This document shows, one piece after another, positions 1 through 8,397 of a DNA stretch of 19,253 nt. Below the pieces are notes generated by a model. The model was not told the DNA's origin. It saw only the letters and a program-made list of their open reading frames with translations, and ran no database searches. Each line of letters opens with the position of its first letter. Position 1 is the stretch's first letter. Origin of the DNA: an uncultured Erysipelotrichaceae bacterium (GTDB lineage Bacteria; Bacillota_I; Bacilli_A; Erysipelotrichales; Erysipelotrichaceae). The stretch lies in assembly GCA_902803275.1 (NCBI GenBank), contig CADCPE010000178.1:1-19253 (forward strand), written 5' to 3'. Both the position numbers and the translations under genes were made by a program.

Positions 1-2
1 AA

Positions 3-46
3 ACTATTCCTTGTCTAGAAATAGACCGTTTAGTCCAGAAGGAGGT
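3..46 (+). promoter_or_regulatory. Candidate S6:S18-binding leader and ribosome binding site of rpsF
   Basis: A perfect 5-bp hairpin (GTCTA, GAAA tetraloop, TAGAC; 13-26) is followed directly by CG, so that CCG lies at 26-28 on the 3' side of an internal loop. A possible outer stem pairs ACTA (3-6) with TAGT (31-34). The strong Shine-Dalgarno AGAAGGAGGT (37-46) follows at once. From known biology, many bacteria carry a leader before rpsF with two stems and a CCG-bearing internal loop that mimics the S18 site in 16S rRNA and is bound by the S6:S18 complex to repress the operon. The fit is by eye, the outer stem is short, and the upstream part may be cut off by the window edge. Confidence 0.45.
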
Positions 47-51
47 AAAAT

Positions 52-354
52 ATGAAACAATATGAGACTATGTATATCATCAAGTCTTCACTTGACGATG
101 CTGCTAGAGCTGCTTTAGTTGAAGAAATGCATGGCATTATCACTGCTCATGGCGGAACCATCGACAATGTTGACGACTGGGGTATGAGAGAGTTCGCTTA
201 TGAAATCGATCATATGTCTAAAGGTTACTATGTCGTAGTCACTTATACTGTTGATGTTGCCGGTTTGAACGAATTCAAGCGTTTGATGGGCATCAATAAC
301 GACATCGTAAGACTCATGACAATCTCAGCTGATGAGAAAAAAGGAAGTAAATAA
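52..354 (+). CDS. rpsF: 30S ribosomal protein S6
   Basis: S6 is a small-subunit protein that binds the central domain of 16S rRNA together with S18. The 100-residue product has the family start (MKQYETMYII), the WGMREFAYEI segment near residues 43-52 and the KGYYVV strand around 57-62, giving the usual ferredoxin-like fold at normal length. The ATG at 52 sits 5 bases after a near-perfect Shine-Dalgarno sequence (AAGGAGGT). The gene heads the classic rpsF-ssb-rpsR operon, and its TAA stop shares one base with the ssb start codon. Translation may be controlled by the leader at 3-46. The C-terminal tail is short and lysine-rich, as in many Bacillota. Identification is secure. Confidence 0.97.
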   Translation: MKQYETMYIIKSSLDDAARAALVEEMHGIITAHGGTIDNVDDWGMREFAYEIDHMSKGYYVVVTYTVDVAGLNEFKRLMGINNDIVRLMTISADEKKGSK

Positions 355-836
355 TGATTAACATCAACAGTGTTACATTGGTTGGTCGTCTGACAAAGGA
401 CATTGAATTGAGGAAGACCAGCTCAAATACTTCTGTATGCAATTTCACTGTTGCCGTAGACCGCAGATTTCAGTCACAGCAGCAGGGTGGCCAGAGCGCT
501 GATTTCATCAGCTGCATAGCCTGGAGGCAGTCTGCCGATTTCCTTGCGCAATATGCATCAAAGGGCACTATTGTGGCAGTCGAAGGCAGGATCCAGACCA
601 GAAGCTATGATGGCCAGAACGGTAAAGTCTATGTTACGGAAGTGGTTGCGGACAGTGTGCAGATCATTTCCAGCAGAAACGGGGCAAACGCCAATGCAAA
701 CAGCAGCTATTCAGCTCCTGTTACAAACAATCAGACTTTTGCACCTAGTGTAGAACCTGGTTTTGATTCAATGGACGATGATTTCTCAAATACGCCGTCC
801 TTGGATATCTCCAGTGATGATCTACCATTTTATTGA
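354..836 (+). CDS. ssb: Single-stranded DNA-binding protein
   Basis: SSB coats single-stranded DNA during replication, repair and recombination and recruits partner enzymes through its C-terminal tip. Residues 1-105 form the OB fold, with the family start INSVTLVGRLTKD, the FISCIAWRQSADFL segment and a VEGRIQTRSYDGQNGK hairpin. Residues 108-150 are a low-complexity Asn/Ser linker, and the end is an acidic tip SDDLPF followed by one extra tyrosine (CCA TTT TAT TGA). Most SSBs stop at the Phe, so the added Tyr160 is odd. The 160-residue length is normal. The ATG at 354 shares one base with the rpsF stop and uses the AAGGAAG site at 341-347. It lies in the S6-SSB-S18 operon typical of Bacillota. 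Confidence 0.96.
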   Translation: MININSVTLVGRLTKDIELRKTSSNTSVCNFTVAVDRRFQSQQQGGQSADFISCIAWRQSADFLAQYASKGTIVAVEGRIQTRSYDGQNGKVYVTEVVADSVQIISSRNGANANANSSYSAPVTNNQTFAPSVEPGFDSMDDDFSNTPSLDISSDDLPFY

Positions 837-856
837 GATTAAGAAAGGATTAAGTT

Positions 857-1087
857 ATGGCTTTTAGAAAACAGAGAGTCGGATATAAGAAAGTTTGTTA
901 CTTCACCAAGAACAAAATTGAATATATTGATTATAAAGACGTTGAACTGCTCAAGAAGTTCATCTCTCCAAACGGAAAGATCACTCCTAGACGTGTGACC
1001 GGAACAAGCGCCAAGTATCAGAGGATGCTGGCAACTGCTATCAAGAGAGCACGTCAGATGGCTTTATTACCATATATCGCCGATTAG
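857..1087 (+). CDS. rpsR: 30S ribosomal protein S18
   Basis: S18 pairs with S6 on the platform of the small subunit. The 76-residue product matches the family throughout: VCYFTKNKI near residues 13-21, [31 protein letters not shown] and the C-terminal [12 protein letters not shown]. The N-terminal basic extension is shorter than in B. subtilis. The ATG at 857 follows the AAGAAAGGA Shine-Dalgarno site at 842-850, 20 bases after ssb. It is the last gene of the rpsF operon; an intrinsic terminator begins 8 bases after the stop codon. Confidence 0.97.
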   Translation: MAFRKQRVGYKKVCYFTKNKIEYIDYKDVELLKKFISPNGKITPRRVTGTSAKYQRMLATAIKRARQMALLPYIAD

Positions 1088-1094
1088 TTATATT

Positions 1095-1121
1095 ACCTCC
1101 ATTTATTGGAGGTTTTATTTT
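1095..1121 (+). terminator. Intrinsic terminator of the rpsF-ssb-rpsR operon
   Basis: A perfect 7-bp stem (ACCTCCA 1095-1101 with TGGAGGT 1107-1113) encloses a TTTAT loop and is followed by a T-rich run, TTTTATTTT (1113-1121). It begins 8 bases after the rpsR stop. A TATAAT box overlaps the end of the T run at 1121-1126. Confidence 0.8.
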
Positions 1122-1126
1122 ATAAT
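1121..1126 (+). promoter_or_regulatory. Consensus -10 box upstream of yybS
   Basis: TATAAT matches the sigma-A -10 consensus exactly and lies 9 bases before the likely yybS ATG at 1136. No good -35 is visible: the spot 17 bases upstream (1098-1103) reads TCCATT and lies inside the terminator hairpin. If used, it would start transcription at about 1133, giving an almost leaderless mRNA. In an AT-rich T-tract a chance TATAAT is possible. Confidence 0.3.
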
Positions 1127-1135
1127 AGTAAGAGT

Positions 1136-2101
1136 ATGAATCAGACCAAAAAGATCACACAGGGCGCCATGATGCTGGCCATTATGGGGGCTCTGATCAT
1201 CATTGACAGGATGACGGGATATTTCTTTGACTATTTCGTTGTTTTGATTGTTCCTATGATAATCATCCTTTATTCCTGCATGAATACGCTCAAGGACGGA
1301 GTGATCCTGTCTGTCGGTATCCTGATCATGGCCTTTCTGTTGGGCAATTTCCAGTTTACCTATCTGATCTATGTTCCGGTCGGCATATTTACAGGATTAT
1401 GCTATTCCTATGGCGTATTCAAAAACAAGGACAGACGTACATTGATGCTTATCGCCATCATCACTTATGTTATAGGCGAGATCGTTGCCACGTTTATTGT
1501 TTATCCGCTTTTGGGATTCCCTGTTTCACAGATGCTTACGGAATATATGGAAGCTCTGAATCAGGCATCAGGCTTTGGCGGTATGAACTACAGCGAGATA
1601 TTCTCGATGGCCGGATTTGATCTGGTGAAGATGATCGGTGTCATCTATGTCGTTTCCATCATAATTACAGGAGCGATGGAGGGTGTTCTGATACATATTC
1701 TCAGTGTGGCATTCCTGAAAAGATTCAAGATCAGGGATCTGGGCAAAACCAATCTGTATGAAGTCAAAGGAAACAAGGTCCTGGCATATGTTTCTTTAAT
1801 TATGACCAGTATGATGTTTTTCACCAGGTATTCTGACAGTGAGATCGTCTATTATGTATGTACGATTTCTTCGATATTAGGCGGCATCATCCTTTTCTAT
1901 TACGGCTATATCTTCATGATCCTTTTTGGATCAATGGTCTTAAGAAGAAATGTCGGTGCTATCGTAGTACTTCTTTCTGTCTTTTTTCCGCAGCTGAGTG
2001 TTGTGATAATGATCATCGGTTTCCTGTATGCATCAGGACCGCTGAGGAACTATCTCGAGAAGAAAGTTGAAGAAAGAAGAGTCCTCGAACATAAAGAATG
2101 A
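1136..2101 (+). CDS. yybS: YybS-like DUF2232 integral membrane protein
   Basis: A polytopic membrane protein of about 321 residues with roughly eight hydrophobic segments: near residues 8-23, 30-48, 52-70, 75-92, 104-125, 172-200, 222-270 and 275-305. The C-terminus is charged ([13 protein letters not shown]). It matches the YybS/DUF2232 family in topology and in its fixed position before gdpP, rplI and dnaB, the same order as yybS-yybT-rplI-dnaC in B. subtilis. Its biochemical function is not established; some members of the wider group resemble ECF-type substrate-binding membrane components, which is only suggestive. I prefer ATG 1136 (MNQTKKITQG) because an in-frame TTG at 1106 lies inside the terminator hairpin. 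Only a weak TAAGAG Shine-Dalgarno is visible. The TGA stop overlaps the gdpP ATG by 4 bases, so translation is probably coupled. Confidence 0.85.
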   Translation: MNQTKKITQGAMMLAIMGALIIIDRMTGYFFDYFVVLIVPMIIILYSCMNTLKDGVILSVGILIMAFLLGNFQFTYLIYVPVGIFTGLCYSYGVFKNKDRRTLMLIAIITYVIGEIVATFIVYPLLGFPVSQMLTEYMEALNQASGFGGMNYSEIFSMAGFDLVKMIGVIYVVSIIITGAMEGVLIHILSVAFLKRFKIRDLGKTNLYEVKGNKVLAYVSLIMTSMMFFTRYSDSEIVYYVCTISSILGGIILFYYGYIFMILFGSMVLRRNVGAIVVLLSVFFPQLSVVIMIIGFLYASGPLRNYLEKKVEERRVLEHKE

Positions 2102-4062
2102 AAAGAAGAACTTTCATCACATTTTTAGGTTTATTTACATCTGTAGGAGTGATACTTGCTCTGTTTGTTTTAGGTGTCTTTTTTAAACAGGATATCACCC
2201 TGAGCATCGTCATTACCTGCGCTTTTATCGCCTGCATTGCCGTAATGCTTTATTCGATAGAACAGATGCGCAGCGATTCCAACAAGGAAATAGAAAACAG
2301 CCTTGAGCTTTCATATAAAGAAGTACTGAATCACGGTGATATCGGCATCATCACCTATAACGAGAACTTTGAGATCACTTTTATGTCTGATTTCTTTGAA
2401 AAAAGAAATATGGAACATATCGGTGAAAAGATACTCAACTGGCTGCCTGAACTTCAGGATATGCTGGCGAATGAAGGCAATATCCAGACGGTCATCATCA
2501 ACGAAGAGAAATTTCTGGTCAGAAAAATCGCCAATGCCTTTGTGCTGATTTTCAAAAATATAACTGAAGAATACGATCTTGATAAACGTCTTGATGATGA
2601 GGCTTTGGTTCTTGGTCTTCTCAATTATGACAACTACGATGAACTGACCATGTCCGAAGATGAACTTTCTTATATAAATGCCAATATAAAAGTCCCTGTA
2701 ATCGATTACTTCCGTGGTTTCAATGTCGTATACAAGACCCTTAAAAACAACAGACTGCTTCTCATCATGCATGAAGAGACATTCGAAAAGATCAGAGCTG
2801 ACAGATTCTCCATTTTAAGCAAGGTCAGAAAAGTATCCAAAGAAGGCAATGTCGATGTGACGATCTCTATGGCTTTTGCAACAGGAAGCAATAATCTTGA
2901 TGAACTTGATGAAAGCGTCGAATCATTAATGGATCTTGCACAGACCAGGGGCGGAGATCAGGTCGTAGTCAAAGAAGCGGGAAATGATGCGACATTCTAT
3001 GGCGGTACGACAGAAGCCAGAGAAAAGCAAAGCAAGACGAAGGTCCGTGTTACAGCCAATACCCTAAAAGACCTGATAGAAAAATCTTCAAATGTCATCA
3101 TTGTCGGACACAGAGATATGGATGCCGACTGTATCGGCTCGGCAATGTGCATGGCCAATATCTCGATGTCTCTTGATAAAAAGACATATATCATTACCAA
3201 GACAGGCGGTATTGAACCGATGATCAATGAGGTAATGGTCAAGTATGCAAAACAGCTTGAGGGCAAGCACACGTTTGTTTCGGAAACAGAGGCAATTGAT
3301 GTCTGCGACGATGATTCACTGATCATTATGGTCGATCACCATTCAGCAGCGCAATCGAATGGAAGTAACCTGCTCAAACAGGCCAAACGCATCATTATCA
3401 TTGATCATCATCGCCGCAAGGCTGATCTAGATGTGACGGCTTTGATGATGTATATCGAAGCTGCTGCTTCTTCCGCTACGGAGATCACAGTTGAATTTCT
3501 TCCTTATTTTTCAAAGAATATCGAGATCGAACCGGAAGAGGCCAACATCATGTATCTTGGCATACTGATCGATACCGATCATTTCCGTGTCAGGACCGGC
3601 TCAAGGACATTTGATGTGGCGAAGCAGCTGAGGAGATATGGAGCTGACCCGATGGTCTGTGATGATCTTTCACAGGATTCATATTATGCCGTTCTGCAGA
3701 AAAGCAAGATCCTTAACAGTGGCAAGATCTATGGATCAAAGATCATTGTCGCACCGACTTACGAAGGACAGTTCTCAAGGACCATCGCATCGCAGGCCAG
3801 TGACATTCTTGTCAAGTCCAAGGGCATAGAAGCGGCTTTTGTAATATGCAACAACGAGAAGGATGAAGTCATTGTTTCGGCAAGATCTAAAGGCAAGATC
3901 AATGTTCAGGTCATCATGGAAAAGATGCATGGAGGCGGTCATATGACGGCAGCCGGTCTGCAGGTTTCCGATACTTCTGTAAGCAAGATTGAAAATGAAC
4001 TTTTAAAGGTTCTGGATGAATATTTTGAAGGAGAGAAAAATGAAAGTAATACTGCTGGCTGA
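2098..4062 (+). CDS. gdpP: Cyclic-di-AMP phosphodiesterase GdpP (DHH/DHHA1)
   Basis: Membrane-bound enzyme that hydrolyses the second messenger c-di-AMP to pApA; in Bacillota this affects potassium and osmotic balance and cell-wall stress tolerance. Order of domains in 654 residues: two transmembrane helices (about 7-27 and 33-52), a divergent PAS-like region (about 65-150), a degenerate GGDEF-like region without the GGDEF motif (about 155-305), the DHH domain (about 325-500) and DHHA1 (about 545-645). Metal-site residues are in place: H338-x3-D342-x-D344, D413 in VDHH, D436-H437-H438-R439-R440 and D492. The DHHA1 motif GGGH is at 612-615. Length and layout match B. subtilis GdpP (YybT). The ATG overlaps yybS by 4 bases and the 3' end overlaps rplI by 23 bases. 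Confidence 0.96.
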   Translation: MKRRTFITFLGLFTSVGVILALFVLGVFFKQDITLSIVITCAFIACIAVMLYSIEQMRSDSNKEIENSLELSYKEVLNHGDIGIITYNENFEITFMSDFFEKRNMEHIGEKILNWLPELQDMLANEGNIQTVIINEEKFLVRKIANAFVLIFKNITEEYDLDKRLDDEALVLGLLNYDNYDELTMSEDELSYINANIKVPVIDYFRGFNVVYKTLKNNRLLLIMHEETFEKIRADRFSILSKVRKVSKEGNVDVTISMAFATGSNNLDELDESVESLMDLAQTRGGDQVVVKEAGNDATFYGGTTEAREKQSKTKVRVTANTLKDLIEKSSNVIIVGHRDMDADCIGSAMCMANISMSLDKKTYIITKTGGIEPMINEVMVKYAKQLEGKHTFVSETEAIDVCDDDSLIIMVDHHSAAQSNGSNLLKQAKRIIIIDHHRRKADLDVTALMMYIEAAASSATEITVEFLPYFSKNIEIEPEEANIMYLGILIDTDHFRVRTGSRTFDVAKQLRRYGADPMVCDDLSQDSYYAVLQKSKILNSGKIYGSKIIVAPTYEGQFSRTIASQASDILVKSKGIEAAFVICNNEKDEVIVSARSKGKINVQVIMEKMHGGGHMTAAGLQVSDTSVSKIENELLKVLDEYFEGEKNESNTAG

Positions 4063-4486
4063 TGTTCCTAAAGTAGGAAAAAAAGGCGAAATAAAAGATG
4101 TAGCGGACGGATATGCCCGTAATTTTCTTTTGAAAAGAAATCTGGCCGTTCAGGAATCTGAGGGTTCCAAGAAAGTTCTGGAAAAGCAGAAAGAAGAGGC
4201 TGCAAAGCTTGATGCGCAGAGAAGAAAAGAAGCCGAGGAACTGAAAAAGGTCATTGAAGCGACTGCTCTTGAATTCAAGGTAAAGGCCAAGAATGGCAAG
4301 GTATCCGGTTCTGTATCGACAAAGCAGATCGAAGATGAACTAAGGAAACAGGATATAACGATAGATAAGCGCAAGATCAAAGACAATGTTCCTTTAAATG
4401 AACTTGGAACTTATAATGTTAAGGTAGAACTATATAAAGATGTAGTTGCGAATATCAAGGTAATTCTTACTGAGGAAACAAAATGA
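4040..4486 (+). CDS. rplI: 50S ribosomal protein L9
   Basis: L9 binds 23S rRNA near the L1 stalk and helps maintain translation fidelity. The 148-residue product has the family's N-domain ([20 protein letters not shown], then [13 protein letters not shown]), a long charged connecting helix (about 40-75) and a C-terminal domain containing GSVSTKQI. An in-frame ATG exists at 4016, but ATG 4040 matches the family N-terminus and follows the strong GAAGGAGAG site (4027-4035), so I use it. The gene starts inside the end of gdpP (23-base overlap) and its TGA overlaps the dnaB ATG by 4 bases. The gdpP-rplI-dnaB order is conserved in Bacillota. Confidence 0.97.
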   Translation: MKVILLADVPKVGKKGEIKDVADGYARNFLLKRNLAVQESEGSKKVLEKQKEEAAKLDAQRRKEAEELKKVIEATALEFKVKAKNGKVSGSVSTKQIEDELRKQDITIDKRKIKDNVPLNELGTYNVKVELYKDVVANIKVILTEETK

Positions 4487-5823
4487 GCAACAAAACGATG
4501 CCTTATTCAATCGAAGCTGAAGAATCATTGCTTGGCAATATCATGCTTTATCCTGATGCTTTAAGACAATGCATAGACGCAGGTCTTTCCGGCGAAGATT
4601 TTTATCTGGGCAAGCATCAGTCCATTTACAAAATAATGTCGGCAATGTTTGAGAATAAGGAGAAAGTCGATACGGTTTCTTTATCTACAAAGCTTAAGGA
4701 TTTCGGCATCTACGACAAGATCGGCGGCATTGATTATCTGATGCAGCTGGCAAACGCGACCATTTCAGCCACCAACACCAAAGAATACATCTCGATCATC
4801 AGGAATAAGTCACTGGCCAGAAAAGTCATAAAAGTCGGTGAAGAGATCTCCAATGATGCCTATGATGGTTCCGTGTCTGTTGATGAAATGCTGGAAAATG
4901 TCGAAAAGAAGGTCATCGATGTCACAAGGTCGAATACCAGTTCAGATTTCTATACAGGAGAACAGATCTTCAGCGAGGCGATCAAACACATTGAAGCCAT
5001 TCAGGAAGCAGGGTCGGATATCACTGGTATCAGAACGCTCTACAATGATCTGGACCGCATGACTGCTGGTTTTCAAAAAGGCGATCTGATCATCCTGGCT
5101 GCCCGTCCTTCAATGGGAAAGACTGCTTTTGCCTTGAATATCGCGATGAATTCTGCGTCTGTGACGCCTGGTTCAATAGCTGTATTCTCGCTGGAAATGC
5201 CGGCAGAACAGGTCGCTATAAGGATCATGGCTGCCAAGGCGAAAGTTGAGATACAGAAGCTGAGGACCGGCAAGCTAAATGATGAGGAATGGTCGAGGCT
5301 GAATGAAGCTTCGCAGCAGCTCAAGAATCAGAATTTCTATATCGATGATACTCCAGGCATTAAAGTATCGGAAATGTATGCCAAAGCAAGAAAGCTGGCC
5401 CAGGATGGCGGTCTGTATATGATCATCGTCGACTATATTCAGCTGATTCAGGCAACCGGTAAATCTGATTCAAGACAGCAGGAGGTTTCTGAGATCTCCA
5501 GAAGACTCAAGGCTATGGCCAGAGAACTAAATGTACCTGTAGTTGCCTTGTCCCAGCTTTCACGAAGCGTGGAAGCCAGACAGGATAAGCGCCCGATGCT
5601 TTCGGATCTTAGAGAATCGGGAGCTCTTGAACAGGATGCGGATATCGTCCTGTTCCTCTACCGTGATGCTTATTACAACCATGAAGAAAATGCCAGTGAA
5701 GAAAGAGAGGATGTCGAACTGCTCATATCAAAGCATCGTAACGGTCCGACCGGAAAAGTCGTGCTGGCTTTTGAAAAAGAAATAAATGCCTTCTATGGCA
5801 TCAAAAACAATATCGAGGGCTGA
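4483..5823 (+). CDS. dnaB: Replicative DNA helicase DnaB
   Basis: Hexameric ATP-dependent helicase that unwinds DNA at the replication fork (called DnaC in B. subtilis). The 446 residues comprise an N-terminal helical domain (about 5-105, beginning [15 protein letters not shown]), a linker helix, and a RecA-like motor. The motor has Walker [11 protein letters not shown] (K213-T214), the FSLEMPAEQ motif, Walker B IIVDYIQL (D317), and [16 protein letters not shown] from about 356 leading into the [20 protein letters not shown] segment. Length and motifs are complete, and no intein is present at the usual Walker A insertion point. It overlaps rplI by 4 bases and the next gene begins 3 bases after its stop. 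Confidence 0.97.
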   Translation: MSNKTMPYSIEAEESLLGNIMLYPDALRQCIDAGLSGEDFYLGKHQSIYKIMSAMFENKEKVDTVSLSTKLKDFGIYDKIGGIDYLMQLANATISATNTKEYISIIRNKSLARKVIKVGEEISNDAYDGSVSVDEMLENVEKKVIDVTRSNTSSDFYTGEQIFSEAIKHIEAIQEAGSDITGIRTLYNDLDRMTAGFQKGDLIILAARPSMGKTAFALNIAMNSASVTPGSIAVFSLEMPAEQVAIRIMAAKAKVEIQKLRTGKLNDEEWSRLNEASQQLKNQNFYIDDTPGIKVSEMYAKARKLAQDGGLYMIIVDYIQLIQATGKSDSRQQEVSEISRRLKAMARELNVPVVALSQLSRSVEARQDKRPMLSDLRESGALEQDADIVLFLYRDAYYNHEENASEEREDVELLISKHRNGPTGKVVLAFEKEINAFYGIKNNIEG

Positions 5824-5826
5824 TAA

Positions 5827-7335
5827 TTGAAAAATATCGTTTCGATCATTATTTCATTGTTGCTGGCATTGGGCATCGTCTTGGGTATGCCCTATGTCTT
5901 CAAAAATGATGATCATATAGAAGCTGGAATAAATAATGAAAAATCTCTTGTTGCTCAAGAGATCCTTTCCTATGAAAAAGAACCAAAGCTTTATAAAAAA
6001 CTGTACTACAAAGGTGAACTGATAGGTGTCATAAATGATGACGATTATCTTCACGGACTTATCGACAATAAATATAAGGATTTTGAAGCCGATTTTCCTG
6101 ATACCGAACTGGGATACGGTTCCGATGTGTACGAAACCGAAGAGTATACCGTTGCCAGGTTCAGCAATGTCGACGATCAGATCATGGATTACCTTGTGAA
6201 AAATGATCTGCTGGGTGTAAAAACGACGTCAGTGGAATTTTCAACGGAAGAGGGTGTATTTGACATCATCTACGTTAAGAACTATGAAGATTTTTCCAAA
6301 GCTCTGGAAAGATTCCTGCTGAATTTTGTTTCTGAGGAGACATTGCAGAAACTGATGCGTCAGGAAACCATCGATTCGCCAAAGGAACTGGGTTCCGTGG
6401 AAAAGAGCCTGTTTTTAAGGGAGAATATAGAACGTAAAACAGCTATTGTTTCTCCGACGGTCATTTTTAAGAACGTTGATGAAATATACAATTTTCTCTG
6501 CTATGGCAGAACGACTGAAAGAGAATACTACACCGTCAAGGAAGGCGATACGCTTCCTGGTGTTGGCTATTATTTTGGCGATATGTCTGCCAAACAGCTG
6601 GTTACGATCAACCCTAATGTTCTTGTTTCAGAAAACCAGGTCGTTACTCCGGGCATGGAACTGAATGTCACTTATTTCAAATCTCCGGTGGAAGTCGTTG
6701 TAAACAAGGAAAATCTCTCACAGCAGTATTTTGCGCCGGAAGTTCCGGAATATATCGAAGATGATTCTCTGGAAGTAGGAATCTATGAAGTAAGAGTAGA
6801 AGAAGAAATGGGCATCAAGAACGTGCTTTATGATGAGACCTGGGTCAACGGTATCCTGGTCGATGGTGAATTGCTTTCCGAGACCATAATCAAGCAGCCT
6901 AAACAGGGTGTCATTGCAGTGGGCACAAAGATCACGTTCATGAGAGGTACCGGACAGTTCATCTGGCCTGTAGACAACCCTGGTATTACCTGCCATTTCG
7001 GCTGTTATGCCGGTCATACCGGAACCGATATCGTGAACCGATATGTGACTTATGCGGATGTCTATGCAATGGACTCAGGTGTAGTTGACAGCGTCGGATA
7101 TCAGTATGATATGGGCAATTTCTGTATCATCAACCACAACAACGGCATAAGGACTATGTACATGCATCTGAATGTACCGCCTTATGTTGAAGTGGGGCAG
7201 AATGTAACCAGAGGTCAGATTATCGGACAGATGGGAAATTCCGGACGTTCTGAAGGCGTGCACCTGCATGTCACTTTTGAAGTAAACGGCTATCGTGTCA
7301 ATGCGTGCAATTATCTGCCGTGTTCACTCGTGTGA
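5827..7335 (+). CDS. Membrane-anchored M23 metallopeptidase with LysM-like and G5 domains
   Basis: Probable cell-wall hydrolase or endopeptidase acting outside the membrane. An N-terminal hydrophobic helix (about residues 4-22) without a clear cleavage site suggests a signal anchor. Residues 40-230 have no domain I can name. A LysM-like segment (YTVKEGDT, about 235-282), a G5-like domain (about 288-375) and an M23 peptidase domain (about 380-495) follow. The zinc ligands are complete: H397-x3-D401 (HTGTD), H447 (YMHL) and H479-L-H481, so the enzyme is predicted to be active. The start is TTG 5827, supported by GAGGG at 5815-5819 and a gap of only 3 bases after dnaB. The domain order LysM-G5-M23 is common in Bacillota; its place right after dnaB suggests growth-linked expression by readthrough, which is inference. 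Confidence 0.88.
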   Translation: MKNIVSIIISLLLALGIVLGMPYVFKNDDHIEAGINNEKSLVAQEILSYEKEPKLYKKLYYKGELIGVINDDDYLHGLIDNKYKDFEADFPDTELGYGSDVYETEEYTVARFSNVDDQIMDYLVKNDLLGVKTTSVEFSTEEGVFDIIYVKNYEDFSKALERFLLNFVSEETLQKLMRQETIDSPKELGSVEKSLFLRENIERKTAIVSPTVIFKNVDEIYNFLCYGRTTEREYYTVKEGDTLPGVGYYFGDMSAKQLVTINPNVLVSENQVVTPGMELNVTYFKSPVEVVVNKENLSQQYFAPEVPEYIEDDSLEVGIYEVRVEEEMGIKNVLYDETWVNGILVDGELLSETIIKQPKQGVIAVGTKITFMRGTGQFIWPVDNPGITCHFGCYAGHTGTDIVNRYVTYADVYAMDSGVVDSVGYQYDMGNFCIINHNNGIRTMYMHLNVPPYVEVGQNVTRGQIIGQMGNSGRSEGVHLHVTFEVNGYRVNACNYLPCSLV

Positions 7336-7350
7336 TAGAAAGAATAAGAT

Positions 7351-8397
7351 ATGAAAAACAACAGACTGATCTACCTTCTGATCGTAATTCTGGCGCTTTG
7401 GCTGGCATTTATTTCACGTGAAGTATTCGCTAAACCCAATAGTGGCAGTCAGAATATCATAAACCAGTATAATGTATCCGGCTTTTCTACGGATATCACA
7501 AAGGTAGTTGATGACATCAATGCATCGATCGTTACGATCAGTGCCGATTCAAATATCTCCAGCGGTTTCGTATATGCTCAGAATAACGATGAAGTGTATA
7601 TCGTCACTTCCTATCATGGCGTATCTTCATCAAGCACCATAAACGTCACATTCTCTTCAACTTATACGCAGAAGGGCGAAATAGTGGGCTATGATGCTTA
7701 CACCGATCTAGCGATCATCAAAGTGATCACACCTTATGAGATGCTGATACTAAAACCTGGAGATGTCAATCTTGTTAAAAAAGGCGAATTCGTCATCTGC
7801 ATAGGAACTCCTGTTTCTGCCGATTATGCAGCGGCTGTTGAACTGGGAATGGTCTCGTTGAAGGATCTTTTCATCGAGAATACGATCACTGTCAATGATG
7901 TACGATCCAATTACTATCTGAATATGATCGAACTGTCAGCTGATCTTTCGAACGGCTATTCCGGTTCTCCGATCGTAAATATGAATGGTGAATTCATCGG
8001 GATGATCACCATGAATCTGTCTAGCAGTTTTGATTTTGCGGTCACATCAAACGAGATAGAAAGAGTAGCCGACAGGATCATAAAAAATGAAGAGGTCATC
8101 AGAAACAATATCGGTATCAAAGGCTCATCTGTTTCACAGATGAAAAAAAATGAAAAAGCCAATCTGAATATTTCGATGGATACATTGAGCGGCATCTATG
8201 CATCCAGAGTAAAGGAAGGCTCACTGGCTTTTGAAGCCGGAATAAGAAGTGGAGATATCATCCTTTCGGTCAATGGCCGGGAAATCATCAATCTCAATGA
8301 TTATCTTGATATCCTTCATTCTGATTATGCCGATGAAATTACTTTTGAATATCTGCACAATTATGAACGGATCGTATCGGGAGTGAAGCGTGATTAA
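7351..8397 (+). CDS. HtrA/DegP-like trypsin-family serine protease with PDZ domain
   Basis: Probable membrane-anchored surface protease for quality control or processing of exported proteins. Residues 8-26 form an N-terminal hydrophobic helix. The protease domain (about 48-240) has a plausible full triad: H89 in TSYHG, D119 in YTDLAIIKV, and S204 in GYSGSP. The last motif differs from the usual GNSGGP but keeps the key G-x-S-G pattern. A C-terminal PDZ domain follows (about 265-345; GSLAFEAGIRSGDIILSVNG). The 348-residue length fits a one-PDZ HtrA. Its RBS (AGAAAG) is modest and it lies 15 bases after the M23 gene. The next gene, rlmH, starts inside its 3' end; htrA next to rlmH is a familiar pairing in Bacillota, which supports the call. 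Confidence 0.88.
   Translation: MKNNRLIYLLIVILALWLAFISREVFAKPNSGSQNIINQYNVSGFSTDITKVVDDINASIVTISADSNISSGFVYAQNNDEVYIVTSYHGVSSSSTINVTFSSTYTQKGEIVGYDAYTDLAIIKVITPYEMLILKPGDVNLVKKGEFVICIGTPVSADYAAAVELGMVSLKDLFIENTITVNDVRSNYYLNMIELSADLSNGYSGSPIVNMNGEFIGMITMNLSSSFDFAVTSNEIERVADRIIKNEEVIRNNIGIKGSSVSQMKKNEKANLNISMDTLSGIYASRVKEGSLAFEAGIRSGDIILSVNGREIINLNDYLDILHSDYADEITFEYLHNYERIVSGVKRD

Noticed and set aside
1106..1135. Upstream TTG start for yybS
   Set aside because: It lies inside the rpsR terminator stem and adds residues unlike the family; ATG 1136 begins a natural membrane-protein N-terminus.
2311..2772. Minus-strand open frame of 153 codons inside gdpP
   Set aside because: Antisense to the PAS and GGDEF-like regions of a clear GdpP, with no recognisable protein features or start signal.
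4016..4039. Upstream ATG start for rplI
   Set aside because: L9 begins MKVI, which matches ATG 4040 with a strong ribosome binding site.
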